A DNA stretch of 64,000 nucleotides from Bacteroidota bacterium (GTDB lineage: Bacteria > Bacteroidota > Bacteroidia > Chitinophagales > BACL12). The stretch covers positions 248,001 to 312,000 of the forward strand of contig JADKEK010000004.1 in the NCBI GenBank assembly GCA_016718035.1. The letters are read 5' to 3'. The notes under the pieces are model-generated. The model saw only the letters and a program-made list of their open reading frames with translations. It was not told the origin of the DNA and made no database searches. Both the position numbers and the translations under genes were made by a program. Of the stretch, positions 56,057 to 64,000 are shown piece by piece. Each line of letters opens with the position of its first letter. Positions within the stretch are counted from its first letter, which is position 1.

Positions 56057-57181
56057 TTAAACATTCATCATCACCGGCATAACCAGCATCAATAAATCCT
56101 CTGCAGGATCGCTTTCCGTTGGTAATAATAATCCTGCTCTGTTAGGAGTGCTAAGTTCCATGCGAACTTCTTCATTGTCCATCGCATTCAACATCTCTAA
56201 TAAGAATTTGGCATTAAATCCAATTTCCATATTATCACCTTCATATGTGCAATCTAAACGCTCGTTTGCTTCATTGCTAAAATCTAAATCCTGAGCATTT
56301 ACAATTAACTCATTTCCTTTTATTTTTAAAATTACCTGATGGGTAGTTTTATTGGAGAAGATAATTACACGACGTAAAGTATTTAAGAAATCGGCGCGGT
56401 TAATGGTTAAACGATTTGGATTTTCGGTTGGAATAACCGCATTGTAATCCGGATAACGGCCTTCAATTAAACGACAAATTAATTTTACGTTATTATAACT
56501 AAAAAATGCAAATGAACTGTTATAAGAAATAGTTACTTGAGTTTGTTCACCAGGTAAATTTGATTTCAATAAGTTTAATGCTTTTTTAGGCATAATTAAA
56601 GATGCGGAGCCACTTGCTTTAGCATCTGTTCTGCGATAACGAACTAATTTATGTGCATCAGTTGCTACGAAATTAATACCATCTTTATTTAACTGAAACA
56701 ATACACCTGTCATTGGCGGACGTAATTCATCCGTGCCTGTAGCAAATGCTGTTTTATTAATTACCTTTTGTAAAACACCTGATGGTAAAATAATATCACT
56801 CATTTTATCATCGCTCGATACGCGAGGGAAATCATCACCATTTTCACCGTTGAGTTTATATTTACCGCGGTCGGTAGTAATTTCTACCTGACAACTATCT
56901 TCATCAATTGAAAAAGTAAGTGGTTGTTCAGGAAGCGTTTTTAAATAATCAACAAGTATACGAGCCGGGATTGCCACTTTACCTTCTGATTTTGATTCAA
57001 TATCCATCCATGTGGTTATTGATGTTTCCAGGTCGGTTCCCGAAATGGTGAGCTTGTTCTTTTCCACCACAAATAAAAAATCTTCCAGAATAGGTAAAAC
57101 CGTATTCGGACTCACAACGCCATTCACCGTTTGGAGATTGCGCAATAACGCAGTTGTACTTACAATAAACTTCATGCTCAT
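56057..57181 (-). CDS. dnaN: DNA polymerase III beta subunit (sliding clamp)
   Basis: 374 residues; MSMKFIVST begins at 57181, or MKFIVST at 57175. Three clamp repeats are seen, with LPILEDFLFVVE, TGTDELRPPMTGVLFQ, and the C-terminal hinge PTESDPAEDLLMLVMPVMM. The ring tethers the replicase to DNA. It is divergent from the next gene with an 80-bp gap. Confidence 0.97.
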   Translation of the reverse strand: MSMKFIVSTTALLRNLQTVNGVVSPNTVLPILEDFLFVVEKNKLTISGTDLETSITTWMDIESKSEGKVAIPARILVDYLKTLPEQPLTFSIDEDSCQVEITTDRGKYKLNGENGDDFPRVSSDDKMSDIILPSGVLQKVINKTAFATGTDELRPPMTGVLFQLNKDGINFVATDAHKLVRYRRTDAKASGSASLIMPKKALNLLKSNLPGEQTQVTISYNSSFAFFSYNNVKLICRLIEGRYPDYNAVIPTENPNRLTINRADFLNTLRRVIIFSNKTTHQVILKIKGNELIVNAQDLDFSNEANERLDCTYEGDNMEIGFNAKFLLEMLNAMDNEEVRMELSTPNRAGLLLPTESDPAEDLLMLVMPVMMNV

Positions 57182-57261
57182 AATTTTCAGTTAAGGCAAA
57201 GGTAAACATTAGTGATAAAAGTGTTTTCAACAAATGGTGGATTTCATGCTAACTTTGTATA

Positions 57262-58839
57262 ATGAATAGGATTGCCCTTGTAATGAGCGTTTTGTTTTGT
57301 TTCCAAATAGCTCATAAACCTTTGCTGTCGCAGGTTACAGCTCCACCGTTTACCATTACCCTCGAAGAAGTAACCTACTCCGATTGGCCGGGAATACACT
57401 CTTTTGCCCTCGGCGAATGGGATGGAAGATGGTTAATCATGACCGGAAGGACCGGCGGACTCCATGGTTTTTTGCCTCCAACACCTTTCCCAATCATCGA
57501 TGCCAACAAACAAATCCACCTTTTTGACCCCGAAACCGGTGATTACCTGTCTGCTAATATGTTCACCTTGCCCGAATCTGTCCAGGACCAATTGCAAAGC
57601 ACCAATGCACAATTTTTTCAAAGAGGAAAATATTTATACATCATAGGTGGCTACGGCCATCAACAAGCAACTGATAGTATGGTAACTTACCCTTCATTAC
57701 TTGCTGTGGACCTGGAAATGATGAGTAATTTAATTGATGCCAACGAATCGGTTGCTCCGGCAATAAGAAGTTTAGCTGATACTTTGTTTGAAGTAAGTGG
57801 CGGCGAAATTGGTTTAATTGGAGATACCATTTATTTATTCGGCGGACATATTTTTGCCGGTGAATATTCAAAACCTGCTGGGCCTCAGTTTTATCAAAAA
57901 TATACCGATGCACTCAAAAAATTTACCTTAACTGATGATGGTGAGACAATATCAATTCAAGATATTAGTGTAATAAAAGATACGACAGTATTTCACCGCC
58001 GCGATTTAAATTTTGAACAAATTATGTTACCCGGTGAAGAAGAAGCATTGGCAGCATTTAGTGGCGTATTTCAATACGAAGCAGATTGGGTTTGGTTTTC
58101 GCCGGTTTATGTAACATCTGATGGGTATTCGGAAGATGAAGCTTTTTATCAAAAATTAAATAACTATACCTGCCCTGTAATGAGCATTTACGATTCTGTT
58201 TCACAAAATTATTACGCAACATTATTCGGTGGAATAGGACAATATTATTATGATGAAGATGATGACACAATTAAACAAGATTTAAATGTGCCATTTGTAA
58301 ATGATATCTCCACCATCATTAAATATGCAGATGGTTCAACCGAACAATATCCTCAACCCATTCAATTTGATGCATTGTTAGGTTCAAATGCAGAATTTAT
58401 TTTAAATAATTCAATTCCGCATTATAATAACCGCGTAATTAAATTACACGATATTAACGGGAGTGTTTTGGCAGGATATATTTATGGTGGTATAGATGCA
58501 CTTATCCCGAATTTTACTCCCAGTACTGCCAGTAACAGATTATTTAAAGTATGGATAAATTATACAGCACCTGTTGCAATTCAAAATGTTTCAATTAATG
58601 ATATCAGCATATACCCGAATCCGGTAAGTGGTGAAATTATTATCTCTAACAGCTCATTAAAAAACATTGAACAAATTCAAATTATTAATCAGTTAGGAGA
58701 AACAATGCCATTGTTGCAGGCTAAATGTATGGCGGGGAGTTCAATAACAATAGATGTAAGCGTTTTCGCTCCCGGATTATATATCGTAAAAATGTTTGGT
58801 GAAGATAATGTGCTTACTAAACAACTAATAAAATTGTAA
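57262..58839 (+). CDS. Kelch-like propeller protein with T9SS type A sorting domain
   Basis: 525 residues. A signal peptide ends near LLSQ. Kelch-type blades with glycine pairs are visible (YLYIIGGYGHQQ, TIYLFGGHIFAG, YATLFGGIGQYY, AGYIYGGIDALI). The C-terminal sorting domain begins with IYPNPVSGE and ends LTKQLIKL. Predicted to be exported through T9SS; the ligand is unknown. A TAACTTTG box at 57250-57257 is 4 nt before the ATG, so the leader is minimal. Confidence 0.85.
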   Translation: MNRIALVMSVLFCFQIAHKPLLSQVTAPPFTITLEEVTYSDWPGIHSFALGEWDGRWLIMTGRTGGLHGFLPPTPFPIIDANKQIHLFDPETGDYLSANMFTLPESVQDQLQSTNAQFFQRGKYLYIIGGYGHQQATDSMVTYPSLLAVDLEMMSNLIDANESVAPAIRSLADTLFEVSGGEIGLIGDTIYLFGGHIFAGEYSKPAGPQFYQKYTDALKKFTLTDDGETISIQDISVIKDTTVFHRRDLNFEQIMLPGEEEALAAFSGVFQYEADWVWFSPVYVTSDGYSEDEAFYQKLNNYTCPVMSIYDSVSQNYYATLFGGIGQYYYDEDDDTIKQDLNVPFVNDISTIIKYADGSTEQYPQPIQFDALLGSNAEFILNNSIPHYNNRVIKLHDINGSVLAGYIYGGIDALIPNFTPSTASNRLFKVWINYTAPVAIQNVSINDISIYPNPVSGEIIISNSSLKNIEQIQIINQLGETMPLLQAKCMAGSSITIDVSVFAPGLYIVKMFGEDNVLTKQLIKL

Positions 58840-58840
58840 A

Positions 58841-58880
58841 AAACACCTGCCAGGTTTCAAAACCTGCTAGGTGTTTTTTT
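58841..58880. terminator. Bidirectional terminator between convergent genes
   Basis: AAACACCTGCCAGGTTT (58841-58857) pairs with 58860-58876, with one mismatch and one G-T pair and a 2-nt loop, and T-runs on both strands. It serves the T9SS gene and the DUF4340 gene. Confidence 0.85.
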
Positions 58881-59925
58881 ATTTTTTCAGCCCTTCATTC
58901 AACACACTCACATTCCCCGGACGTTGCCGATAAAAGAATTGCGGCCCAACCATCAATTTGCCAAACACGAAGTTTTGTATGATTCCTAAATCTTTATCCT
59001 CGTTAAATACACCGTAATACTTATCTAAATCAAATTCGATAGGTTTGTCATCAAGGGTGTACTGCATTTTTGAACGATAGGTGAGTGGACGGTAATAAAT
59101 TTTTAAAGTAGTTGTCGTTTTATTGTTATCCGTAACACTCATAATACATGCCGGAGTAGTTGCCAATAACGAATCTCTTTTTTCAGGTTCTAAAATAAAA
59201 TACTCTGCATTCAGCATGCCGAATTGTTTTAAATAATAACTGACAATTTCTGGGTTCAATGGTTTGTTTATATTTTTATTTCCAATTAACTCGAAGGTGT
59301 TATCTGCTTTGCGAACAATACTGAATGATGAATCGCGTAAGTTGTTATAAGTAATATCAATCTGATTAATAACATCAGGCTTATAGGCAAATATATTTTT
59401 TGATTTCCAATCTGTTTCATCCGTAAAAAATACGGTAGCTGCAAATCCTGCAAAACCAGGTATGTTAACCACAAATGCATGATCAGAATTTTCCATTAAC
59501 ATAAATGTTCCATTCAACTGATCGGTGTTATCGCCAATATAAAAACCTTTTGTTTTTTCTCCTTTGCCATTAAATACCTCAACATGCGTTCTTTTCCCTG
59601 CAATTTTTTTAATAACGGTATTGTGCATCGATTTAGCGACTGGCATTTTTACTTCAAGTTGCACCATCGTGTTTAACAAGTTATGGATAGCATCAGGACG
59701 AGGTCGGTAGTCTTTGTTCATTGTCCAGCTGCCATTGTGCTGTTCTAATAAAATGCTGTCCCCCTTTAAGTTGGTTAACAATATTTTGCCAATTGCAGTA
59801 GTATCTTCAACAGCAAATGCAGTATCTTTTTTACTGTAGGAACCTTCGTTGTCTCTAATTAATGTGAAATAAGCAATTACTGCCAAAATCACTAAAATGC
59901 CAAAATATAACCAATTGCGGTTCAT
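58879..59925 (-). CDS. DUF4340 domain-containing protein
   Basis: 348 residues. An N-terminal membrane helix (LYFGILVILAVIAYFTLI) is followed by a beta-rich extracytoplasmic DUF4340 region (DSILLEQHNGSWTMNKDYRPRPDAI, GNDTDQLNG-like). The domain often sits beside GldG-like ABC transporter genes, as here: 12 bp after gldG. It may be an accessory subunit of the GldAFG complex, which is inference. Confidence 0.82.
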   Translation of the reverse strand: MNRNWLYFGILVILAVIAYFTLIRDNEGSYSKKDTAFAVEDTTAIGKILLTNLKGDSILLEQHNGSWTMNKDYRPRPDAIHNLLNTMVQLEVKMPVAKSMHNTVIKKIAGKRTHVEVFNGKGEKTKGFYIGDNTDQLNGTFMLMENSDHAFVVNIPGFAGFAATVFFTDETDWKSKNIFAYKPDVINQIDITYNNLRDSSFSIVRKADNTFELIGNKNINKPLNPEIVSYYLKQFGMLNAEYFILEPEKRDSLLATTPACIMSVTDNNKTTTTLKIYYRPLTYRSKMQYTLDDKPIEFDLDKYYGVFNEDKDLGIIQNFVFGKLMVGPQFFYRQRPGNVSVLNEGLKK

Positions 59926-59937
59926 AGTTTTTACAAT

Positions 59938-61674
59938 TTAAGCTGCGTATTTTCTATTGCGGACAAAGAAATATATTCCGCTAAAAAGATATAAAACCAA
60001 TAATGGAGCAATCATGTTCACCAATTGCCATTGAATTCTGTTTTCTCCCACTTTTTGTTCATCAAGCGGTCGCAATTTTACTTCTTTTGCGCGAGTGGCA
60101 ATTAATCCATTTTGGTCGCATAAATATTCAATACAATTCATCGCAAAATCTTTATTGCCATAAATATATCGTTCGATATAATTAATACCAAGCATATCGG
60201 GTTTGCCGTTTTCATCAACAAAATTTTTAATTAAATCTCCATCACCAATCATAATTTGTTTTGAGCCTGTCCCTTTTTCCATCACTTTTCCATCCTGATA
60301 AGCAAAGCCCATTTGATGTAATCGATTCGCAGTAGGCTTTAAAGATTTGAATGCTGATGGGAATTGACCTTCTAACAAAACAGCAACCGGTTGATTAGGT
60401 TTGTTATACTGCTCATCAGTTGGTGCAAATTTGGTGTCTACCACATTAAAATTAACCCTTGCCGGAGCTACAAGATATCTGCTTAACCCAGAGGTAGTTA
60501 ATAATATTGTTTTGGTTATACCGGGCACAGCAATAGTGTCGACAGTGCTGACAAATTTTCCTTCAATTGCATCAACGTTTTTACTGATAGGATGATCGCC
60601 ATTAAAATTATTAAGTATAGGATTAAACGGCCATGGGCGCATAATAAAATTTTCACCATTGGCGACTGGAACATTTATATGTGTGCATTGTTTGTCCTGA
60701 ATAATATTGGTATTTATACGTGCGCCATATTGCAGCAACATATCCATAATATTTAATTCACGGTCAATAGCCATAAATTGACCTTTACCGGAATACAAAC
60801 TATCAAAATCGGCAATTACCGGATCAACTAACCACAGCACATTACCACCTTGCATAATGTATTGGTCGATAATGAATTTACCCTCCATGGAGAATTCAGA
60901 CAATGGTTTTGCAACTATAATGGTTTTTATTTCTTTGGGAATTTCATAGGTGCTGTCGTCTTCTAAATCTATTTGGGTGACATTGTACAACTCATTTAAA
61001 GAACCAGCAATGTCATTTAATTCAAATCTATTTAGTTCACCATGGCCTGCAATAAATGCCACATAAGGTTTATCTGCATCAGTAATTTGACGGATAGCTT
61101 TGGTGAAATTATATTCTAACAATGAAATGGAAACAGAAGGGTCACTATCCGGATTAAGCGGCAATGGCATGGTGCCACGGTCGATCATTGGAAATGCAAT
61201 TTCCGAATCTTTATAATTGATGGAAATGAAAGGGAAAATATATTTTATGGAAGCTTCGTCCGTTGCGCTCTCCATAAATTGAACACTTAATATCCCTTTT
61301 TCTTCAAGTTGTTTGATAAATTCTGCCTGGTTCTCTTCATTCGGAATACTAAATGGGTCAAAAATATCATACTGCACATTGTCGCCGGCATAATTTTTAA
61401 ACTGATCCAACATTTCTGTTGTTGCTTGCTGCAGTCGCTTTAAATTTGGTGTTAAATCGCCGGCAAGGTAAACACGAATAAATAAAATATCTTCCTGTTC
61501 TTTTAAAAGTGTTTTGGTAGGTTCGCTGATAGAAAAACGTTTTTCTTCCGTTAAGTCAACTCTAAAAAAGAAACCTGAAAGTAAAACATTGATAATTACA
61601 ATAATACCAACAAGTAACAGCAATTGTAACATTGCTCTTCTCCTGTTTTTTTTATATTGATCTTGTCTCTCCAT
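59938..61674 (-). CDS. gldG: Gliding-motility ABC transporter subunit GldG
   Basis: 578 residues. N-terminal helix (MLQLLLLVGIIVIINVLLSGFFF), a large extracytoplasmic domain (VDLTEEKRFSISEPTKTLL, VAFIAGHGELNRF, VLWLVDPVIADFDSL), then a C-terminal helix (MIAPLLVLYLFSGIYFF). This is the GldG arrangement. It partners GldF and GldA; in Flavobacterium the set is needed for gliding, though other Bacteroidota keep it without motility. 31 bp after gldF. Confidence 0.92.
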   Translation of the reverse strand: MERQDQYKKNRRRAMLQLLLLVGIIVIINVLLSGFFFRVDLTEEKRFSISEPTKTLLKEQEDILFIRVYLAGDLTPNLKRLQQATTEMLDQFKNYAGDNVQYDIFDPFSIPNEENQAEFIKQLEEKGILSVQFMESATDEASIKYIFPFISINYKDSEIAFPMIDRGTMPLPLNPDSDPSVSISLLEYNFTKAIRQITDADKPYVAFIAGHGELNRFELNDIAGSLNELYNVTQIDLEDDSTYEIPKEIKTIIVAKPLSEFSMEGKFIIDQYIMQGGNVLWLVDPVIADFDSLYSGKGQFMAIDRELNIMDMLLQYGARINTNIIQDKQCTHINVPVANGENFIMRPWPFNPILNNFNGDHPISKNVDAIEGKFVSTVDTIAVPGITKTILLTTSGLSRYLVAPARVNFNVVDTKFAPTDEQYNKPNQPVAVLLEGQFPSAFKSLKPTANRLHQMGFAYQDGKVMEKGTGSKQIMIGDGDLIKNFVDENGKPDMLGINYIERYIYGNKDFAMNCIEYLCDQNGLIATRAKEVKLRPLDEQKVGENRIQWQLVNMIAPLLVLYLFSGIYFFVRNRKYAA

Positions 61675-61705
61675 TTTTGTTACGCCTTAATCTTTGAATG
61701 TTGAA

Positions 61706-62437
61706 TTACCATTTTCTGCTTCCTAATGCCGTTTTGGTCATTAAAATAAATATACCAATCATGCTGCTGAAATATATAACATCGCGCAAATCGATATACC
61801 CTTTACTGATATTTAAATAATGCCGGTTAATACTAATTGCATTAAAATATTTATCTGCAGTCCCAATAAAGGCCGGAATTAGCGATAAAGAGTCGAAGGC
61901 AAGGTAAAAGAAAAAACAGGCAAACATGCCCGCAATAAATGCTACAATCTGATTATTGGTAATACTAGATGTAAATAAAGCTATTGATACAAATGTCGCC
62001 CCTAATAATATCAAACCGATATAAGAACCAATTATACCACCGGTGTCCACATTACCTGCAGGTGAGGCTAGCGCACTTACGGTGAAATAATATAACACAG
62101 TAGGCAGCACAGCAAAAATTACCAGCACCAGGGCTGCTAAATATTTACCAAAAATAATTTGCATGTCGGTAATCGGACGTGTGGTAATAAATTCAATAGT
62201 GCCACTGTTTTTTTCTTCTGCAAACGAACGCATGGTGATTGCCGGAATTAAAAACATTAAAATCCATGGTGCGAAATTGAAGAATGAATCTAATGTGGCA
62301 TATCCATCATCCAAAATATTGGTTTCCGGAAATACCCATGCGAATAAACCATTTGCTATTAAAAAAATAGTAATGGCAATATATCCAATCAGCGAGCTGA
62401 AAAATACGTTGAGTTCTTTTCTAAAAATGGCTATCAA
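61706..62437 (-). CDS. gldF: Gliding-motility ABC transporter permease GldF
   Basis: 243 residues, about six membrane helices. The start AIFRKELNVFFSSLIGYIAI and MRSFAEEKNSGTIEFITTRP are characteristic of ABC-2 type GldF permeases. It forms the membrane channel with GldA and GldG. 30 bp after gldA. Confidence 0.92.
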   Translation of the reverse strand: MIAIFRKELNVFFSSLIGYIAITIFLIANGLFAWVFPETNILDDGYATLDSFFNFAPWILMFLIPAITMRSFAEEKNSGTIEFITTRPITDMQIIFGKYLAALVLVIFAVLPTVLYYFTVSALASPAGNVDTGGIIGSYIGLILLGATFVSIALFTSSITNNQIVAFIAGMFACFFFYLAFDSLSLIPAFIGTADKYFNAISINRHYLNISKGYIDLRDVIYFSSMIGIFILMTKTALGSRKW

Positions 62438-62467
62438 AACACAATATTTTTATTTCTAATGATTTAA

Positions 62468-63367
62468 TTATTTGGTTAAGTCGTGGAATACATCTTCCAG
62501 ATTTTGTTTTTCGATATGCATGTTTAATAAAGTATATTTATTTTCAACTGCAAATCGGAATAAATATTCCCTGATATCGGCATCGCCATAATATTCAATA
62601 ACCAATTTGGTATCGCCTTTTACACTGCGCACCCCGGCAATTTGTTTTAATAATTGTTGGTTAACAGCTTCTTTAAATTCAACCTGAATAATAGTAGTGC
62701 CTTTCTGCTGCGCCTGAATGCCATCTACCGAATCGTCGGCTACTATTTTACCCTTGTTGATGATTATTACCCTGCTGCAAATAGCTTGCACTTCCTGCAT
62801 AATGTGGGTAGAAAGAATTACCGTTTTTTCCTTGCCAATATTTTTTATCAGACTTCTCACTTCGGCTAACTGATTAGGGTCCAAGCCCGAAGTCGGCTCA
62901 TCCATAATCAACACTTTAGGGTCGTGTAACATCGCTTGTGCCAGACCAACGCGCTGACGGTATCCTTTTGATAGCTGACCAATTTTTTTCCTGCGTTCTA
63001 AGGTGAGCCCGGTCATGGCTATCATGTCTTCAATACGTTTGTCGGCGTTTTTCATGCCATTTAAACGGGCAGCAAATTCGAGGTATTCTTTCACATACAT
63101 CTCCGGGTACAAAGGATTATGCTCCGGCAAGTAACCAACATTGCGACGAACATCTAAACTGTTTTTTTCTGTGTCAAACCCGCAAACACTGGCCTTTCCG
63201 GAGGTTTGGGGAATAAAACAGGTCAGCATTTTCATGGTTGTGCTTTTTCCGGCGCCATTTGGCCCTAAAAAGCCGACAATTTCACCCGATTGCACAGAAA
63301 ATGATATTTGGTTTACTGCGGTTTGCTCGCCGTATACCTTTGTAAGCTGATCAACTATTATCGACAT
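62468..63367 (-). CDS. gldA: Gliding-motility ABC transporter ATPase GldA
   Basis: 299 residues. Walker A GPNGAGKST, signature LSKGYRQRVGLAQ, Walker B LIMDEPTSGLDP, H-loop STHIM. The C-terminal extension (ENKYTLLNMHIEKQNLEDVFHDLTK) fits GldA. It energises the GldFG permease. First gene of the gldA-gldF-gldG-DUF4340 run, about 270 bp from the divergent surface-protein gene. Confidence 0.93.
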   Translation of the reverse strand: MSIIVDQLTKVYGEQTAVNQISFSVQSGEIVGFLGPNGAGKSTTMKMLTCFIPQTSGKASVCGFDTEKNSLDVRRNVGYLPEHNPLYPEMYVKEYLEFAARLNGMKNADKRIEDMIAMTGLTLERRKKIGQLSKGYRQRVGLAQAMLHDPKVLIMDEPTSGLDPNQLAEVRSLIKNIGKEKTVILSTHIMQEVQAICSRVIIINKGKIVADDSVDGIQAQQKGTTIIQVEFKEAVNQQLLKQIAGVRSVKGDTKLVIEYYGDADIREYLFRFAVENKYTLLNMHIEKQNLEDVFHDLTK

Positions 63368-63643
63368 AATTTACGGGCAAATTTAAGCTAAAGAGTGCTT
63401 TTAAAAAGCGATACTATTCACAATAACGGAATCTGACCGAAAAGTGTATAATCAAATTGAATTGTTAAGGGTGTAATTCGGGAGCGAGAAAAGAAATCTT
63501 AAGCGCTTAGGGCTTTGGAATGATTGAATATAAAGGGTTTCAACGGAGAATTACTTTTTAACATAACGTTAATTCTATTTTATTTTAGATGTGCAGGATA
63601 ATGGTCATTTTTACGTCCTATCATTTCATTTAAAAACCAACCA

Positions 63644-64000
63644 ATGAAAAATAATTACTTATTGTCACTAAAAAGTTTGTTATCTGCAAGTGTTTTGTTC
63701 CTTGCTACCGGCGTTTTTGCCCAAACAAACCCAACCCCACAAGCTATTCCCTATTTTGAAGATTTTTCCGGATTAACACATGCATCAACCACTTACCCAA
63801 CAGGGTTACAAGGCTGGAAAGTGAGCTCGGCTGCTACTACAGTGGTTATAACCAGTGGACCAACTGCAGACCATACATTAACAGCCAATTCGTCTGCTTC
63901 AAGTAATTCAGGCGGCGTGCACAATTACAATGGTAAAATTGGAACGCTGGCATCAGGTTCAACTAACCCTGGCCTGGTTTTGGCGATGAATACTACAGGA
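63644..64000 (+). CDS. Secreted surface protein, 5' part (continues past window)
   Basis: ATG 63644, 119 residues seen, open at the end. A signal peptide (LSLKSLLSASVLFLATGVFAQ) is followed by a surface-protein N-terminal module (PYFEDFSGL, TYPTGLQGWKVSS) common in T9SS cargo. The sorting domain, if any, is outside the window. Confidence 0.7.
   Translation, partial: MKNNYLLSLKSLLSASVLFLATGVFAQTNPTPQAIPYFEDFSGLTHASTTYPTGLQGWKVSSAATTVVITSGPTADHTLTANSSASSNSGGVHNYNGKIGTLASGSTNPGLVLAMNTTG

Overview
The window reads as chromosome of a Bacteroidota bacterium. It is AT-rich. It carries type IX secretion (T9SS) cargo proteins with C-terminal sorting domains, gliding genes gldA-gldF-gldG, a PorG-like barrel, a bacillithiol gene (bshA) and promoter boxes of the Bacteroidota kind (TTTG, spacer, TAnnTTTG). 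No rRNA, tRNA or CRISPR was seen. The lineage cannot be fixed from sequence alone; a Chitinophagales/Saprospirales/Sphingobacteriales-type organism is my guess.

Layout: 1-6.3 kb is the 3' end of a giant PKD-repeat T9SS adhesin. 6.4-8.7 kb holds a saccharopine-dehydrogenase-like enzyme and a MORN-repeat protein. 9-15 kb is a minus-strand block: mutL, two rhomboid proteases, an EEP-family hydrolase, then cysS. 15.3-18.3 kb is a GH3/beta-lactamase-type fusion. It is followed by a stand-alone YhcG-type nuclease and bshA. 20.9-33.2 kb is a plus-strand housekeeping block: yqeY, cvpA-like, pabA/trpG-like, an alpha/beta hydrolase, a CBS protein, nadK, a T9SS protein, porG-like, uppS, bamA, two OmpH/Skp genes and murI. 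This joins cofactor, cell-wall and outer-membrane assembly genes.

33-44 kb is mixed: a three-copy tandem repeat, a glycosyltransferase, a small lipoprotein, ferritin, membrane proteins, uvrA, a sigma factor with a small partner, and a Fic enzyme. 44.3-54 kb is accessory. Two arrays of the same non-coding, inverted-arm repeat family (44.3-45.7 and 53.2-54.0 kb, same orientation) bracket a frameshifted hydrolase, a ToxR-like membrane-anchored winged-helix regulator, a divergent S41 peptidase, an erythromycin-esterase-like protein, a DUF6624 protein and a lipoprotein. A paralogue of that lipoprotein and a polysaccharide deacetylase lie just outside. 56-64 kb returns to core genes (dnaN, gldG, gldF, gldA, a DUF4340 protein) plus two T9SS or surface proteins, the last cut by the window end.

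Three genes (bamA, the second OmpH, a hydrolase) are each broken by one base. In the two essential-type genes the base lies in a short T-run. Base-calling error is the simplest explanation. The most interesting non-coding signals are the repeat arrays, with exactly 157-bp spacing between short units and long inverted arms, and three TTAC-type direct repeats at exact 10-bp spacing between the ToxR-like regulator and the S41 peptidase.
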